DNA of 64,000 bases from Paramecium sonneborni (lineage: Eukaryota > Ciliophora > Oligohymenophorea > Peniculida > Parameciidae), in NCBI GenBank assembly GCA_905182985.1, contig CAJJDN010000049.1, forward strand, positions 292,902 through 356,901, given 5' to 3'. Below are positions 1 to 12,835 of this stretch, piece by piece. Below the pieces are notes generated by a model. It was not told the DNA's origin. It did no database searches and saw only the letters and a list, made by a program, of their open reading frames with translations. Within the stretch, counting starts at the first letter, position 1. Each line of letters opens with the position of its first letter. The position numbers were made by a program, and so were the translations under genes.

Positions 1-268
1 AGTGATCTGTAATTAGACATTATATTAATTTATATTTATTCTTTTAAAGAATTTGTATATTAAATATATCGTTATTAATGCTTGAATATTAATGTATTAA
101 TAGAATTCTATTTAAGTACAACATTGAATTAAATTTACTCTAACTGTTAAAAAGTATTTAGATTAAAAATATTATTTTAAAATGTGAGATTTTAAACATC
201 AAATAGCTGAAAGATTAAATGATATAAAACATTTTTATTTTTTTTAAATTATATTAATTAAATAAAGT

Positions 269-2418
269 ATGTAAAAGAGACCTGAGGATGCAAAAAAAGA
301 AGAGCAATTATTCATTTACTTGTAAAAATCATATGCAGATGCATAAAAGGTAGTGTTTCTTATAAATTATAATAGGGAATATCAAATTCAATGAATAAAA
401 TCATTGAAGAAGTTTGCCGAAAGAATAAAGACATACCATAAATAAGTTTGTGGGTTGAATTATTTAATCGGCTGTTGCTTTAATTGCAACGTAATGGCAA
501 TGATGCCAAAATGGTCATCGATATAGTATTGTATAAAATACCATGGTTCACTTCTGACAATCATTTCTAAGTCTTACCTTAATTCAAAAAGATATTATTT
601 ACCATTCTGTCTATGTCTCCATCGTAATTAGTTACTATCTATCGTTTTTTGGTATAAAAGTTGAGTCTTCAAATGTACATGCACTATTTAACTATTCAAG
701 GTTAATTGATTCCGAATAAACTCGAGATGATATTCCATGTGAAGTGATGGGTTAATCATTCTCTAGTAAAGCCGCTTTGTAATAGCAAATCTTAGTTATG
801 ACTGAAGCCTATTAATTGACTGCCGAAAATTAGATTGTTAAACTGTCAGAATCTCACAAATAATTTATTAAAGAAATATTGATTCATCATCCAAAAGTTG
901 ATGAAAAGTTAAAAGGTATGTTAGATATTGGATATGGATACTTCCCATCCAAAAACAAATCAAAATGTTTCTATATTATTAAAAAGGTAAAAGATTAATA
1001 AATTTTATAGGATAATTCATATGAAGACATTTCATACATCAAAGGAATTGATGGATTATATAATGATATATATAGAGACAAGTATTTAAAAAGTAGTAGT
1101 AATATTCATTCTGATGCAGCAATTCAAATTATTTGTGAAATCATTTAAATCTATAAATTAAGTAAGGAAAAATTGTTAGAAACACTTTCTGATTTATTCC
1201 CGCATAAAAATTAAAGTGAAATTCATTAAAGAGTTTATGCCACTAATTGTATGAAATTGAGTGATCGTATTCCTGAACTTCGTTCTCGGATCTTTAAGAT
1301 GGTTTATATAAAAATTTTATAAATTGATTCTGAAATAAAATACGATCCTTAATACAATAATTTTATTATTAAAACTACTCTGTAATAACATTTAAACAAA
1401 AAACACAGAGATGATATGTGTAAAAAAGTGGATCACTTATTATTTATTTTATTTGATTATTTGGATTCTAAATTAGGAATTGCCAATAAAAGTATTTTTC
1501 AAATGGAATAAAATGAAGATTTAATATTTAAAATATTCCGAGAACTGCAATCAGTATTCTAAGAGATTATGTTAAAGAATCAATATTACAGAATGGCTCA
1601 CTATGTATTTTTATACTTTTGTTCTTTGCCTAATTCTTTACAAAGAATCAATTAGTTATTTCTATCATAGTTAGTTTAGAATATAAGATCTGTAATATAT
1701 TAAATTTATCATATAGAATACACTCTCTAAAACAGAAAAAATCAATTCTCTTTATTATTTATCATCATTGTTGGTACGATGTAATTCAATAAAGAGTACA
1801 GTTTTTGTGAAAGCAGTGGAATTATTATTGGAATATTTGAATGATAAATCATAATAAATTGAAATTGAATTGGAACATCATCTTATATAAATGATGATAT
1901 TTTTAATATCTACTAAATCTACTTAATTAGAAATCTTAAAAAATCAAATTCATGAAACAATTCTAAAGAAAAGTTCAACTTTACAATATATTCACTATGA
2001 TATATTGGTTAAATTTAATGAGGTTTTATTAAGATCAAAATCAGATGATTTGAGATAGAAACTCATTGAAATAACAGCAAATACGATATCAAAACATATA
2101 GGTAATAATTGTTAAGGAGATTTGATAACAAATTATCATAGTCCAAATACACCTCAAAAATTGATTTATGATCATGAGAGTCTGTTTTCGAGAACATCTA
2201 CATAGAGAACAGTCATTCATAAAAATTAATTAGACTTTTATTAACCTTTTAATAGTATGACTTTAATATACTCTGAACCATTTATTAAAGAGTTTTATAG
2301 ATATGATTAAGAGCTGATAAAAGATGAAGGTGGTTCATTAAATGATAGCCATGTAGAAGAGAAAAGAATACCTTAATTTTATGAGGCAGAGAAACCATAA
2401 AAGAAAGTTAAATAATGA
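269..2418 (+). CDS. RRN3: RRN3-like RNA polymerase I initiation factor
   Basis: Read with TAA/TAG as Gln and after removing four small introns (for example 350-375 and 744-766), this gives about 683 residues. The middle contains a stretch typical of RRN3/TIF-IA: RIPELRSRIFKMVYIKILQI, then a segment on keeping track of a 'DHLLFILFDYLDSK' type, then MAHYVFLYFCSLPN. The C-terminal half is helical and ends in an acidic/basic tail. In other eukaryotes RRN3 bridges Pol I to promoter-bound core factor for rRNA transcription in the nucleolus. The second intron begins GTG rather than GTA; it is needed to keep frame. The ATG is the first in frame after an AT-rich leader. It converges on the amylase gene, with only 38 nt between the two stops. 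Family assignment rests on remembered motifs, not an alignment. Confidence 0.75.
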
Positions 2419-2456
2419 ATTGCTTTAATTTATTTAATTTTATTTAATGTAATTAG

Positions 2457-4418
2457 TCAACAATGATCTGGTAATCCAATCTCAGCATTAGAAACAGAGG
2501 TAGATAATCCCATCCATCTTCTCATTTCAATAATAATTTCTTTATCTCTATGAACTCTAGTATCTAAATAGATAAAAATAAATAATTACATTCTCCTTAT
2601 TACCATTAACCATTTTGATAAATAGTATAACCACAAACATTAGGATTATGTGCTTTTTTATATGGAACTGATTTAGTACAACCAGAACAAGCGGATCCAA
2701 TACATCTAGCACAATCTGAATGACCATCAGGAGGTGCTTATGCTCCATTCGAATCAATAAATGAATAAGATGATAATATCAATTTAATTTACCAATTACC
2801 ATCTGTTCTAAAGAATAGTTCTTTATTAAAATAACGATGTCTATCAACATTTCTTTCTTTAATTAAAACACTTCCTTTATCTTACATATCTCTACTAGAT
2901 GATCCTGGATTTTAATCATCATGACAATCTTATTATGCTGCAAATCTTTCAGATGATATTGGCCACCAACCACAAGCAGGATGTTCTTTTGGATAATCAG
3001 AACTCCATATTTTTATTTTATAAATATCAGAATCACTTAATCCTGCTTATTTCATAAAATTATCAAATGATCTTCCATAATTATACCAATTTTCATTACA
3101 CATTAATAAATCTTTTTCACCGCCAATAATAACTTCTAAATATGCAGTGAAATCATCTGGTAATTTCCCTCCCATATTATTTGCTAATTTTTTAAAGATA
3201 TATGCTAAATTTTCAGGACTAATATGTTTAGCAGCATCGATTCTTATACCACTAATACCTATTGAAAGTAAATCAGTTATATAATCAGCAATTCTTTATC
3301 TAACATAATCTGATTCTGTATTTAAATCGCCTAAATTAACTAACCATCCATAATTCATAATGAATCCATCATTCCAAGATGAAACAGGTCTTGCACAATG
3401 AAAATCTAATGGACCATATGGTACAGCTGGGAATTCCATACCTGGTCTAGCATTTGACCATGTCCAATTTTAATAAGCAAATCCTTATGTATACCAAGGT
3501 GAACCACCTGAACTATTCTTATTTCCCCAATAATTAGAACCATAACAATGAGATGGGAACATATCATTACCATTACCACTCATATGATTTACTACTGCAT
3601 CTGCATATACTCTCAATCCTTTTGATCTACAAGTATTAATCATTTTTCTTAATTATTCTACTGTACCCATACGAGAATTTAAACGATATGATACTGGTTA
3701 ATACATCCAATACCATGGATTCAATTCTCCATTTTCTGGATGTTCATAATCCAATATTGATTCTGAAGGTGGAAATACCTTTACTCCTAAATATCCTGCT
3801 TTTGCCATCATCTCACATTCTTATTCAATATCTTCATATTTCCATCCAAACAATTCTACAACTGCTCCCTTCTATCCATTTTTAAAATGACTAGATTAAT
3901 TCACTGTAGGATGATTCCATACAAAATCTACAGGTTAAAGATCCAACTAAGCAATTGTAATATCACCTCCAGCTTTCAAGTAGGCTTTTACTTAAACTTC
4001 ACTTCTTGGAGCTGAAAATTATTTAGTTGGAGATGTTTGTAAATCACCATCAAAACTATAAAATAAAGAACCTTGATATTCTGGATTTACTCTAGTATAA
4101 ATTGACACTGTGCAGGATCGAAGATCGGAACTATATTTTTATTAAGCATAACCTTATAAAATATGATAATCTTAATATCCTTCACTAAATTATTATTTCT
4201 TTATATTACCGCCATAAAGGATCTTCTTTTGGTGGAGTTTAAAAGTTTCTATTAAACCAATCAGATGGATTATCTGTTTATGATCCTTTACATCCATTTT
4301 CATTATCAAAATTATTGCACCAATCTCTCAAATTCTATTCTTTCTTTTATGGACTCAATTAGTATAACATCCCTGCCATTATTAACACAGCTGATAATAC
4401 TTGAATAAGTTGTTTCAT
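2457..4418 (-). CDS. Secreted alpha-amylase, GH13 family
   Basis: About 636 residues after removing two introns of 25 and 26 nt. The N-terminus is a signal peptide or anchor (MKQLIQVLSAVLIMAGMLY). An N-terminal domain precedes the catalytic barrel. GH13 signatures are all visible in order: region I ADAVVNHMSG, nucleophile Asp in GISGIRIDAAKH, acid/base Glu in FTAYLEVIIGG, and the third Asp in CHDDQNPG. A Cys-rich C-terminal segment with CARCIGSACSGC follows. It should hydrolyse alpha-1,4-glucans of ingested or stored starch/glycogen, in food vacuoles or outside the cell. The last intron is required: without it the frame runs on into an unrelated short tail, with it the protein ends in a conserved-looking helix. 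A CBM20 starch-binding protein lies at 35 kb. Confidence 0.93.
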
Positions 4419-4561
4419 TATTTTATAAAATGCTTGTTCATCTTGGTGACACACTTTTATATGACCACATATGACGTATTTATCTTAATGGATGAAATAT
4501 ATATGACTACAAATTCGACGATATTTATTATAATTAATAATGGCATTAAATTTAATAGCTT

Positions 4562-7054
4562 TCACAAATTAGCTAAATTAATCATTTTGAAATTAGGACC
4601 ATTTCCTTCTAATGCAATCTAAAGCACCTATTCTATAGTTTTCACTAAATGAATAGACATCTTTTCCTTAATTTCGGGCTCAACATCAATCAAATTTGCT
4701 TTATTCCTATGAGGGATTATGACACTAGATAATCAATTCAATTTTAACCTTAATATTCCACTCTCAAAAGCCCCAAGAATTTTCTCTTTTATTCCACCAA
4801 CTGGTAACACTCTCCCTGTCAATGTAATTTCTCCTGTCATAGCTATATCATTTTTCACTTTTAATCCTGTAAGTAGAGATACTATTGCAGTTGTTATAGC
4901 TACTCCTGCAGATGGTCCATCTTTTGGAGTTGCCCCAGCAGGAAAATGAATCTAAAATTTATTATAAATGAATACATGAATATCAAGAGTATCAAAATTA
5001 ACTTGTTAATTTGATTTACTTAATATTTTTATTTAAGGCCAATATGCTTTTATCCATCCTATAGCTGTTCTTATACTTTCCTTCATTACATCTCCTAACA
5101 TACCAGTTATTTCAAATTTGCCTTTTCCTTCCATTTTAACAGATTCTATCATCAATACTTTTCCACCTGCTGGAGTCCATGCTAATCCTTTGCATACTCC
5201 TGGAATTTATATAGCAGGAGTTATATACTTATCTGAATGAATTGATGGACCTAAAAATTCAATCAAATTTTCTTAATCGATTACAATTGTTTTAAAATTT
5301 TATTAATCTGTTATATATTTTAGGGCAATATTTCGATAAATTTTTGCTATCACTCTTTCTAATTATCTTACACCTGCTTCAGTTGTATATTATTTTATCA
5401 TTCCATGGATACTCTCTTAAGAAATAGTAACTTGTTCATTTACTAACCCATTTTTTTATAGTTATTTAGGTATCAGATAATTATTAGCGATAGCCACTTT
5501 TTCTTTTATAGTATATCCAACTATTTCAATTAATTCTAAACGATCTCTTAATGCTGGTTGAATAGTTTCTAATTGATTAGCTGTAGCAATAAATAAGACA
5601 CTGCTTAAATCAAATTCAATATTTAGATAATTGTCCATAAAATGACTGTTTTATTCAGGATCTAATACTTCTAATAAAGCAGAACTAGGATCTCCTCTAT
5701 GATTAGATGTTAATTTATCAATTTCATCGAGTAAAATAACAGGATTTTTACATTTAACTTTTTTGATAGCCTAAATAAAGGATCCTGGAAAAGCACCAAC
5801 ATATGTTCTTCTATGTCCTCTAATTTATGCTTCATCTGATACTCCACCTAAGGCAATTCTATAAAATGGACGATCTAAAGATTTAGCAATACTTTAACCA
5901 AGTGATGTCTTACCAACTCCTGGAGGACCAAAGAAACAAATAATTGAACCTTAACCATTAGAATCAACTATTTTTCTTTCTTTTCTTAATTTCTTAACAG
6001 CCAAGAATTATAATATTCTTTCTTTTACTTTAGTTAATCCAAAATGATCAGCATCAAGTGTTTCTTTGCATTTTTCAATACTTAAAGATTCCTCTACCTA
6101 TTGATTCCATGGTAATTAAAGTATTAAATCAATATAATTCCTTGTTACATTTGAATCAACACCCATAGATGCATTTTCTATTTTTGATAATTCTTACTCA
6201 ACAATCTCTTAAACATGTTCTGGAAGATTAGCATCTTTAATTTTAGCTTTTAATTTTTCAATATCATTATTTTTCAATTTTTAACTTGGTAATCCTGATG
6301 GTGTATTTGTTGAAATGCTATTATTTCTACTAGTCTATTTAGTCGTTTATTGAATTAGATCCTTTTATACTTTTTATTCCAAAGCTTTTGTTTAAGCAAA
6401 TTCTTCAACTTTAGTTTTCAAATATTATATCAAAAGATTGATTTTAGTTTTATGATCATCAGTTTATAAGAGTTTCAATTTCTAATAATATGATAAATCA
6501 GCATTAGTGGCAATTATATAAAATAACTTATTAATATTCTTTTCTTCTGGTATAATTTACAAAAGTGAAGGGCTTGGATTCATTTAGAATTATGTTAAAT
6601 ATTACTATTTTTATCAATATTCTTACTCTAGCTAGATCTTTTAAATTATCAATCATTTAAGTATTCCAAAGTGTTTATTCATCAATAATGTCATCGCTTA
6701 AAACTTCTGCTGAAACCATATAATATGGAGTGGATTTTATGATAGAATCTATTTTGATTCTAGCAAATGAAAAAGCTTGATGAATTTTGTTAAAAGCTTA
6801 GACACTATATGATTTTACATATATAAATACGCATAATCTTCACTTGTAAGACGAACCAAAGTACCATATTGACTAAATCTCTAAATTTTATGAATTTCAT
6901 CCACTTCTTAGCCAATTACAGGTACTATAGCAACATAATTATTATTCATTTTTGCATCATAGAACTACAATTCTGATATTCTGAGTTTTAAATTTTAATA
7001 AGGGTATAGCACAGTACCATGAACAGGAACTACAAAAACATTAATCTTTTTCAT
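4562..7054 (-). CDS. LON: Lon protease (ATP-dependent serine protease)
   Basis: About 814 residues after removing introns of 26 and 22 nt. Order of domains: N-terminal LAN domain ([13 protein letters not shown]), coiled linker, AAA+ module with Walker [11 protein letters not shown] and Walker [12 protein letters not shown], then the protease domain with catalytic Ser in [11 protein letters not shown] and catalytic Lys in LPVGGIKEK. It degrades misfolded or regulatory proteins. The protein starts directly with the LAN domain, so no mitochondrial presequence is visible. That favours a peroxisomal or cytosolic form, but the C-terminus (NLANL) is not a classic SKL-type signal, so location is open. 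It lies 16 nt from the divergent FAM183-like gene, so the two must share a very short promoter region. Confidence 0.95.
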
Positions 7055-7069
7055 TATTAATAATATATA

Positions 7070-7656
7070 ATGGCTAAGTAAGATGCTGGAAAAAACAACA
7101 AGAGAGACAGAAGTCCTGTGGCTGTAACTATATTTTATTATATCTCAGGAAATGAAAATTTGGTAAGAAGCTGTAAGAAAGGAGAATCAACATCTCAAAG
7201 TTTATGAACATTTTACCATCAATCCACATAAACGTATATGAAACAGTTATTTATTAGTATACATTATCTAAGAAAAACCTAACAATAGCATTATGTTATA
7301 AAAACATCTTGAAAAAACAGGAGCTGTTTAAAAACCAGCATTTGATGTCAATTAAATAACAGATGATTCACCACCTTTAGAAAGTAATATAATATTTATA
7401 ATCAATAAGAGGACATAATTGATAAATTAAATACAATGAATAGAACTCCTCGTTAGAAATATTAATTTCCATAGACTTCCAATCAAGAATTAGGATGGCA
7501 TTCAGTTGTAATAAATTGACTAAATCTAATTAGAATTCTCACAGCCTATCTCCATCAAAATTCACTTATCCTAGAAAACTATGCAAAGAAACAAACTATG
7601 CAAATGATTACTTTACAATGAATAAAATAAGTCCATATTCTAATAAGTTTAAATGA
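7070..7656 (+). CDS. FAM183/CFAP144-like ciliary protein
   Basis: Four introns (25, 24, 26 and 26 nt) are needed; the spliced protein is about 161 residues. One intron (7384-7409) is in frame only with an AAG acceptor, and the first ends CAG. The pattern of a basic N-terminus, NPHKK followed by a EKP motif, a QELGWHS segment and a C-terminal TYPRK...ETNYANDYF segment resembles the FAM183/CFAP144 family, whose Chlamydomonas member (FAP144) is a microtubule inner protein of doublet microtubules. The match is from memory of the family pattern and has no catalytic motif to confirm it. It starts 16 nt from the divergent Lon gene. Confidence 0.5.
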
Positions 7657-7691
7657 GTCATATTTAGATATGTTATATTTCATACAAAAGC

Positions 7692-8586
7692 TCATTTTTA
7701 TTATTTTAAGCTATCAATTAATTCAACTCCTCCTAGAACTTAAATTTTTTAACACAATATCTATTCTAATTTTCGAAATAATCTATCATCAATCACTTAA
7801 GTTCCATCAACAACTAAAACTCTTCATTTGATGTATACTATCCCATCTTCTCTACCTTAACTTATAAACAGCATCTTCTTCTAATTAATTAAGGAATATT
7901 CTTTCAGCTATACATCTCTTTTAAGCATCAACATCATTTAAAACTCTTAATCTTTCTATGGTTCCTTTTTAGAGTGAATTCTAAAGCTGCTTATGTTGGT
8001 GCAAATAGGAATTCTTTTTCTTTTAAATTAAATCAATCAGCTAAACCTAATTTTAAGATTCCTGCCTTGGCTAGAATTATTGCATCATATTATCCTTCAT
8101 TAAGTTTCTAAATTCTTGTTCCTCGATTATTTATTATATTTATTTTGGATATCTTTATCTAATTGTAGCTATTCTTTTAAGCGATGATGTATCCTCATTA
8201 AACCAATCAGGTAACTAACTCACTTAAACCTTTGTAATTATATTTCTTATTCGCTAATACTACATCTCCTCTTTATTCAAATTTTGTATATGTAGCTAAA
8301 TACAATACACTATGTGTAATTGTAGATAAAACTTTCAAAAGAATGAACTGCAACATTTGCCTTTTATTCAAGTCTATTATTAAATTTAATAAACTTACAA
8401 ATACTATTCTACTTGTTTTGTAAATAAACCTACTGTAGGCATTTTATAATATTATAAATTCATATCTCCAATCTCATTAGATACTTTGATTATATGACAT
8501 TCTTATTTAAATTCATTTATTATATAATTTGTTTAAACCATAGCTAAGGCTGAAGATCTAGTAGCAAAACTTAATTATCTAAGCAT
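7692..8586 (-). pseudogene. Decayed porphobilinogen deaminase (hydroxymethylbilane synthase)
   Basis: Fragments in three frames are recognisable in the correct order: FATRSSALAMVQ at the start, MPTVGLFTKQ, AVHSFK, then LSTTITHS-like and RGDVVLANK, then TSSLKRIATIRQRYP, then YDAIILAKAGILKLGL, APTQAALEF and RCIAERIFL, ending GGVELIDSL. These are the landmarks of the haem-pathway enzyme that polymerises porphobilinogen. At least four frame changes that no GT-AG intron of normal size explains, plus an in-frame TGA after the KLGL segment, break it. One normal 25-nt intron after VEQYL is still visible. It is best read as a recently decayed paralogue, as expected after Paramecium whole-genome duplications. 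Sequencing indels could account for one break but hardly all. Confidence 0.8.
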
Positions 8587-8803
8587 ATACAATGTAATTT
8601 AATAGTTTTTATTTTATAAAATTATTAAAGTAACTACTCAATTACATAATACTTTATTTTTGAACCTAAAGTAATTTAATATGTTTATTTTATTTTATGA
8701 TACATAAATACTATGATTTGTATATTTTCACAACTAAAAATAACATTAGAATATTGTGTTCTTTAAGTTAGTAAGAATTCTTTTAATTAATTGGATTGAA
8801 TTG

Positions 8804-8938
8804 ATGAAACTTATATTGGTGATTATTGTGTGTTTAGAATAGAATGATTAGATAAGAGAAATTGAATTAAGAATGAGGAATGGTTAATAAAAGGATTCTA
8901 AAAGTATGAAGATTGTTAAAATAATAATATAATAGTGA
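8804..8938 (+). CDS. Possible small ORF with hydrophobic N-terminus
   Basis: A 44-codon open frame begins MKLILVIIVCLEQ and continues as a charged, Gln-rich tail ending at TGA. It sits 36 nt upstream of the centrin-like gene on the same strand. The start looks like a signal peptide, but the ORF is short enough to be chance in a genome with one stop codon. No family recognised. Confidence 0.2.
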
Positions 8939-8974
8939 TAAGTTTGTGTATCCTTAATTTTATTTTTAAAATAA

Positions 8975-9655
8975 ATGAGTAGAAATCAATCCAGATAAAC
9001 ATCAGCAGCTTAACCAACATAGTAATAAGTATCTAAAAATCAACCTCCTGCTCCTGCTCCAGCACCTGCTAAAGGTAAAGCTCCTGTTCCAGTTTAATAA
9101 CCTGTTCAACCACAACAAAGTGGATTTGATGCATCCAAATATGTTAAACCAGGACTTAGCAAAGAAGAAGTATTAAAAATTAAAGAATGCTTTGATATCT
9201 TTGATGATGACAAGAGCGGATCTATTTCGTAATATTTGTATCTTAATTTAGTCCAAATGAAATGAAAAATGCCATCATAGCATTAGGAATGGAATAATCA
9301 GCTGAAGAAATAGTGAACATGATTCAAGATCTTGATTAAGATGGATCCAGCTTAATTGATTTCGAAGAATTTCTTAACATTTTTGGATTTTCAGGGTATT
9401 TTTATCTATCTATACTAATATAGTACAATAGAAGATGAATAAGTGCTTGAAAAGTTATATTAGGAATTTGATTCCTCTGGATAAGGTAAAGTAACTTACG
9501 AGGATTTCAAGAGAATAAACGATTTGGTTTCAGAAAGATATACAGATTAAGAATTAAGAGAAATGGTTGAATATGCTGATAAAGATAAAGATGGATCATT
9601 AAGTTGGGATGAATTCAAAGTTGTTGTTCAAAAAGAATACACAAATCAGGCATGA
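8975..9655 (+). CDS. Centrin-like EF-hand protein with Pro/Gln-rich N-terminus
   Basis: About 209 residues after removing introns of 23 and 28 nt. Residues 1-55 are Ser/Gln/Pro/Ala rich (QPPAPAPAPAKGKAPVPVQ). Four EF-hand units follow: the first loop is DIFDDDKSGSIS, the second DLDQDGSSLIDFEEF, the third is a weaker EFDSSGQGKVTYEDF and the fourth DKDKDGSLSWDEF. The layout, with a helix-rich linker, is that of centrin/calmodulin-superfamily calcium sensors; in Paramecium such proteins build basal bodies and the infraciliary lattice. The Pro-rich leader is unlike calmodulin. It could be a centrin-related protein or another four-EF-hand sensor. Confidence 0.8.
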
Positions 9656-10577
9656 TTATGATAAATAAGAACATAATATATTTTCATTAATCTAATCTTA
9701 CAAATCACTTTAGTCACCTTGCCATTCATATCTTAATCATACTATATGTTTGAATTACAACTGATTTCAATCAAATGTTTGATGCTAATTTCTATCCAAT
9801 AGATATAAATGTATTAATAAATTTTATCTGAATATAAACAATAATCAATTTCTTTTATATTACTTTTATAATATTTCACTAATCTATAATACTTTTTTAA
9901 ATCTCATATCAAACATCAAGTTTATACATTCAAAATATCACTATTATAAACAGCGGTTAGATTGAATAATATAAATAATATATAAAACTTATATTTTACT
10001 CAAGTTAATTAAAAAAATAATGTAAATAAAATTTTAATTCTTTACTTCTACATCCTTTATTAAATCATAATAATTAGATCAATATAAATACATTTCAATA
10101 TTCTCTTTAGTTATTTAAATATTATCTCACATTTAAATAACAATAAAATTATAGTAGAGCATATTTGAAAACTAATTTATGAATCAAGTATTGATTAAAT
10201 ATTTTAGTAATATATCAAAATAATTTAAATTAATCGCTTCTTAATAAGACTTATTATATATTTATATAACATTATTAGAATATCGCTTTTTTCAAATGAA
10301 TATTTATTCAATTATTTCTGTTATTGATATGTTCCATTAATATTTGAAATAGGAAATTGTTGTGAATTAATGATATCTGGAAATTCGTTTATCATATTTT
10401 CTTAAAAATTATAAAATGTTTATCATATATTGTTTAAAAAAATGTTATTATTCTAATTAATACATGTGATAAGTATCTATAAAAGTTAGTTAGAAATATT
10501 ATAAAATTAATTTAAGATCTTAATGAATGTAAATTAGAAATCAAAGAATTAGTATATTATATAACTTAAATTATTAA
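9656..10577. other. AT-rich gap with one weak ORF
   Basis: No recognisable gene. A minus-strand frame of 131 residues (9999-10394) starts MINEFPDIINSQQFPISN and becomes strongly Ile/Leu/Lys rich towards its end. The first 45 residues look protein-like and the rest looks like translated AT-rich spacer, so it may be a decayed or mis-spliced small gene. The rest of the gap appears non-coding. Confidence 0.35.
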
Positions 10578-12809
10578 ATGGAAGAATAAAATACTAAAAA
10601 AGACTTTCATACTCGTAATTTAGTAAGGTTGTATATTTAAAGTAAGGACATTATTGCATAGTTGAGAGAGAAGAAAATGAGAGAATAGGAAGAAAAAGAG
10701 ATTACGTAGAAGAGAAAATAAGATTTGGTAGTTAAATTAAAATCTCGATATGTGAAAGAGGAGTAGAAAGAAATAAAACAATAAGTGTCATTACCAAGTA
10801 TTAACACACCAGAATCAAGTAAGAACAGATAATCGAGTTTAAAGAAAGAGGATATAATGTTGGAATAAAAGATGAGAATATAAGAGAAATAGAGATAGTA
10901 AGTGTAATAAATATATAAAAAGATATTTGGAATCTATTAAGACAAAATAAATGTAAGAAAAATAGAAGAAAGAAGAGATGATTTAGAGATAAGAGATAAT
11001 AAAATAAAGTGTAAAATAGAAAGTTTTAAATCAATTGTCAGAAGTAGCATAATTTGTTACTAAAGATGATTTATTAGAATAAGATAGTGGATCAGATGAT
11101 TAGGATACTTAGAAAGTTAAATTGAAAAAATATCCTTTTATTACAGACTTGAAATAATGGAAGAAAAAGTAACGTATAGATGATGCAGTGAAAGTGTTCA
11201 TAATTGTTGGTGGTTATGGAGATGTAGCAAAAGCTTTATCATAAAGAGGTTGGGTAAAGAATCCAGATACTGGAAGTCCGTGTTTTGATTTCAAATTCAC
11301 ATTACACAATTCAGAAATAGACTATAATAATTTATAAGACTTTTAAATAGTTAATCATTTTGCTAAGATTATATGTTTAACTACTAAAGTAGGATTATGT
11401 AAATCTTTAAATAATTTGATCTGGTTTAATAATGTAGATAAAAATACATTCTATCCAAGAGCATTTGATTTATCAGATGAAGAAGATTTTGAGAATTTTA
11501 GAGAAGAATTTAAATTGTCTAAAGTAAATTTTACATTTTATTTAGGCTGAAGCTATATTAAAAATGTATTTGCATTTATTCAAAAAAAAAGATGCTAATT
11601 TAATTGAAAAAATTAAACCTTAAGCAATTATTGCATTATCAGTTTGTAGAAAAATGTTATAAGATATTAATGAAATTATTGATTAATAAAAATAGACTGC
11701 AGTAATCACATAAAAGGAATGGGATATACTTTCTAAAGATGATTTAAATGTTTAAGCATTAGCATAAAAAAAACATTAAGCTTGGTTGGCTAAAATTGGA
11801 GAACTTAAACCATTGAAAAAAAAGAAGAAAAGTAAATTAGAAAAAGAATAAGAAGATTAAATTGAAGATGTAGATGAATTTACATAATAAATAATTGATA
11901 TCTTGTAAACTTTTGATAATATTTAAGATAATAATTTAAAAGTCGTTTTCCTTAATATTATTTAAATGGAGTTGAGAATATTTGGATTGTTAAACCAGCT
12001 GGTTTATCTAGAGGAAGAGGAATCTAATGTTATAAAAATTTAGTAGAAATTGAAGATCATGTTGCATCTAAAGGAGCTTAATGGATTATTTAAAAATATA
12101 TTGAAAAACCATTAATAGTTTTGGGTAAAAAGATGGACATCAGATAATGGGTTTTAATAACTGATTGGAATCCTTTAACTGTTTGGATTTATGATGAAGC
12201 TTATCTTCGTTTTACAGCTGAAGAATATGATCCTAAAGATTTAGAAAATAAAATGTCACATTTGACAAATAATTCTATTTAAAAGAAAGGAGAAAATTTC
12301 TATAAATCAGATATTGAAGGAAATATGTGGAATTAAGAATAATTTAGTGATTATTTAATGGTATTATTATTTGAAGTTATCTTATTAGAAAACTCATTAA
12401 GTAAATTTTATGGAAATCATAAGACCTTAAATTGAATAAGCAGTCATTTGGTCATTATAAAGTGTTTAAGATTAAGTAGAATAAAGAAAAAATTCACATG
12501 AAATTTTGGGTTATGATTTTATGATTGATGATAAATTTCATGTTTGGTTGATCGAAATTAATAGTAGTCCAGACTTTTCATATTCTACTGTATTTAAATT
12601 AATATTATATTTAGCATGTCACTGAAAAATTAGTTAAAGAAGTTTCAGAAGATTTAATTAAAGTAGTTATTGATAGAGAAAATGATAAGAAATGTGATAC
12701 TGGAAAATTCAAAAGAATCTATAAAGCTAAATCTGTGTTAGAAAAACCTGCTTCAGTAGGATTAAATTTATGTTTGGAGGGAAAAAAAATTAAGAAAGTT
12801 AAAGGATGA
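10578..12809 (+). CDS. Tubulin glycylase, TTLL3/TTLL8 type
   Basis: About 700 residues after removing five introns. An N-terminal Lys/Glu/Gln-rich coiled region (1-130) precedes the TTL domain. The C-terminal half carries the ATP-grasp signatures of the TTLL3/8 branch: [53 protein letters not shown] and [15 protein letters not shown]. In other ciliates this branch adds glycine to tubulin tails of ciliary axonemes. Two places that look like frameshifts resolve as introns, one of 28 nt near 12360 and one of 23 nt at 11905-11927 with an AAG acceptor. The N-terminal intron is ambiguous (11011-11041 or 11023-11041; both end CAG and keep frame). Confidence 0.9.
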
Positions 12810-12835
12810 TTTTTAATTAATTAATATTATATATT

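Noticed and set aside
4719..4949. Plus-strand 76-residue ORF
   Set aside because: Antisense of the Lon proteolytic domain ([11 protein letters not shown] on the minus strand).
12360..12440. Frameshift in the tubulin glycylase gene
   Set aside because: A 28-nt GTA...TAG intron, which overlaps the apparent shift, restores the conserved RPQIEQAVIW frame.
10578..12809. Bacterial or viral origin because of many in-frame TAA/TAG
   Set aside because: TAA and TAG occur at positions of conserved glutamines throughout the window, the known ciliate nuclear code; all recognisable genes are eukaryotic.
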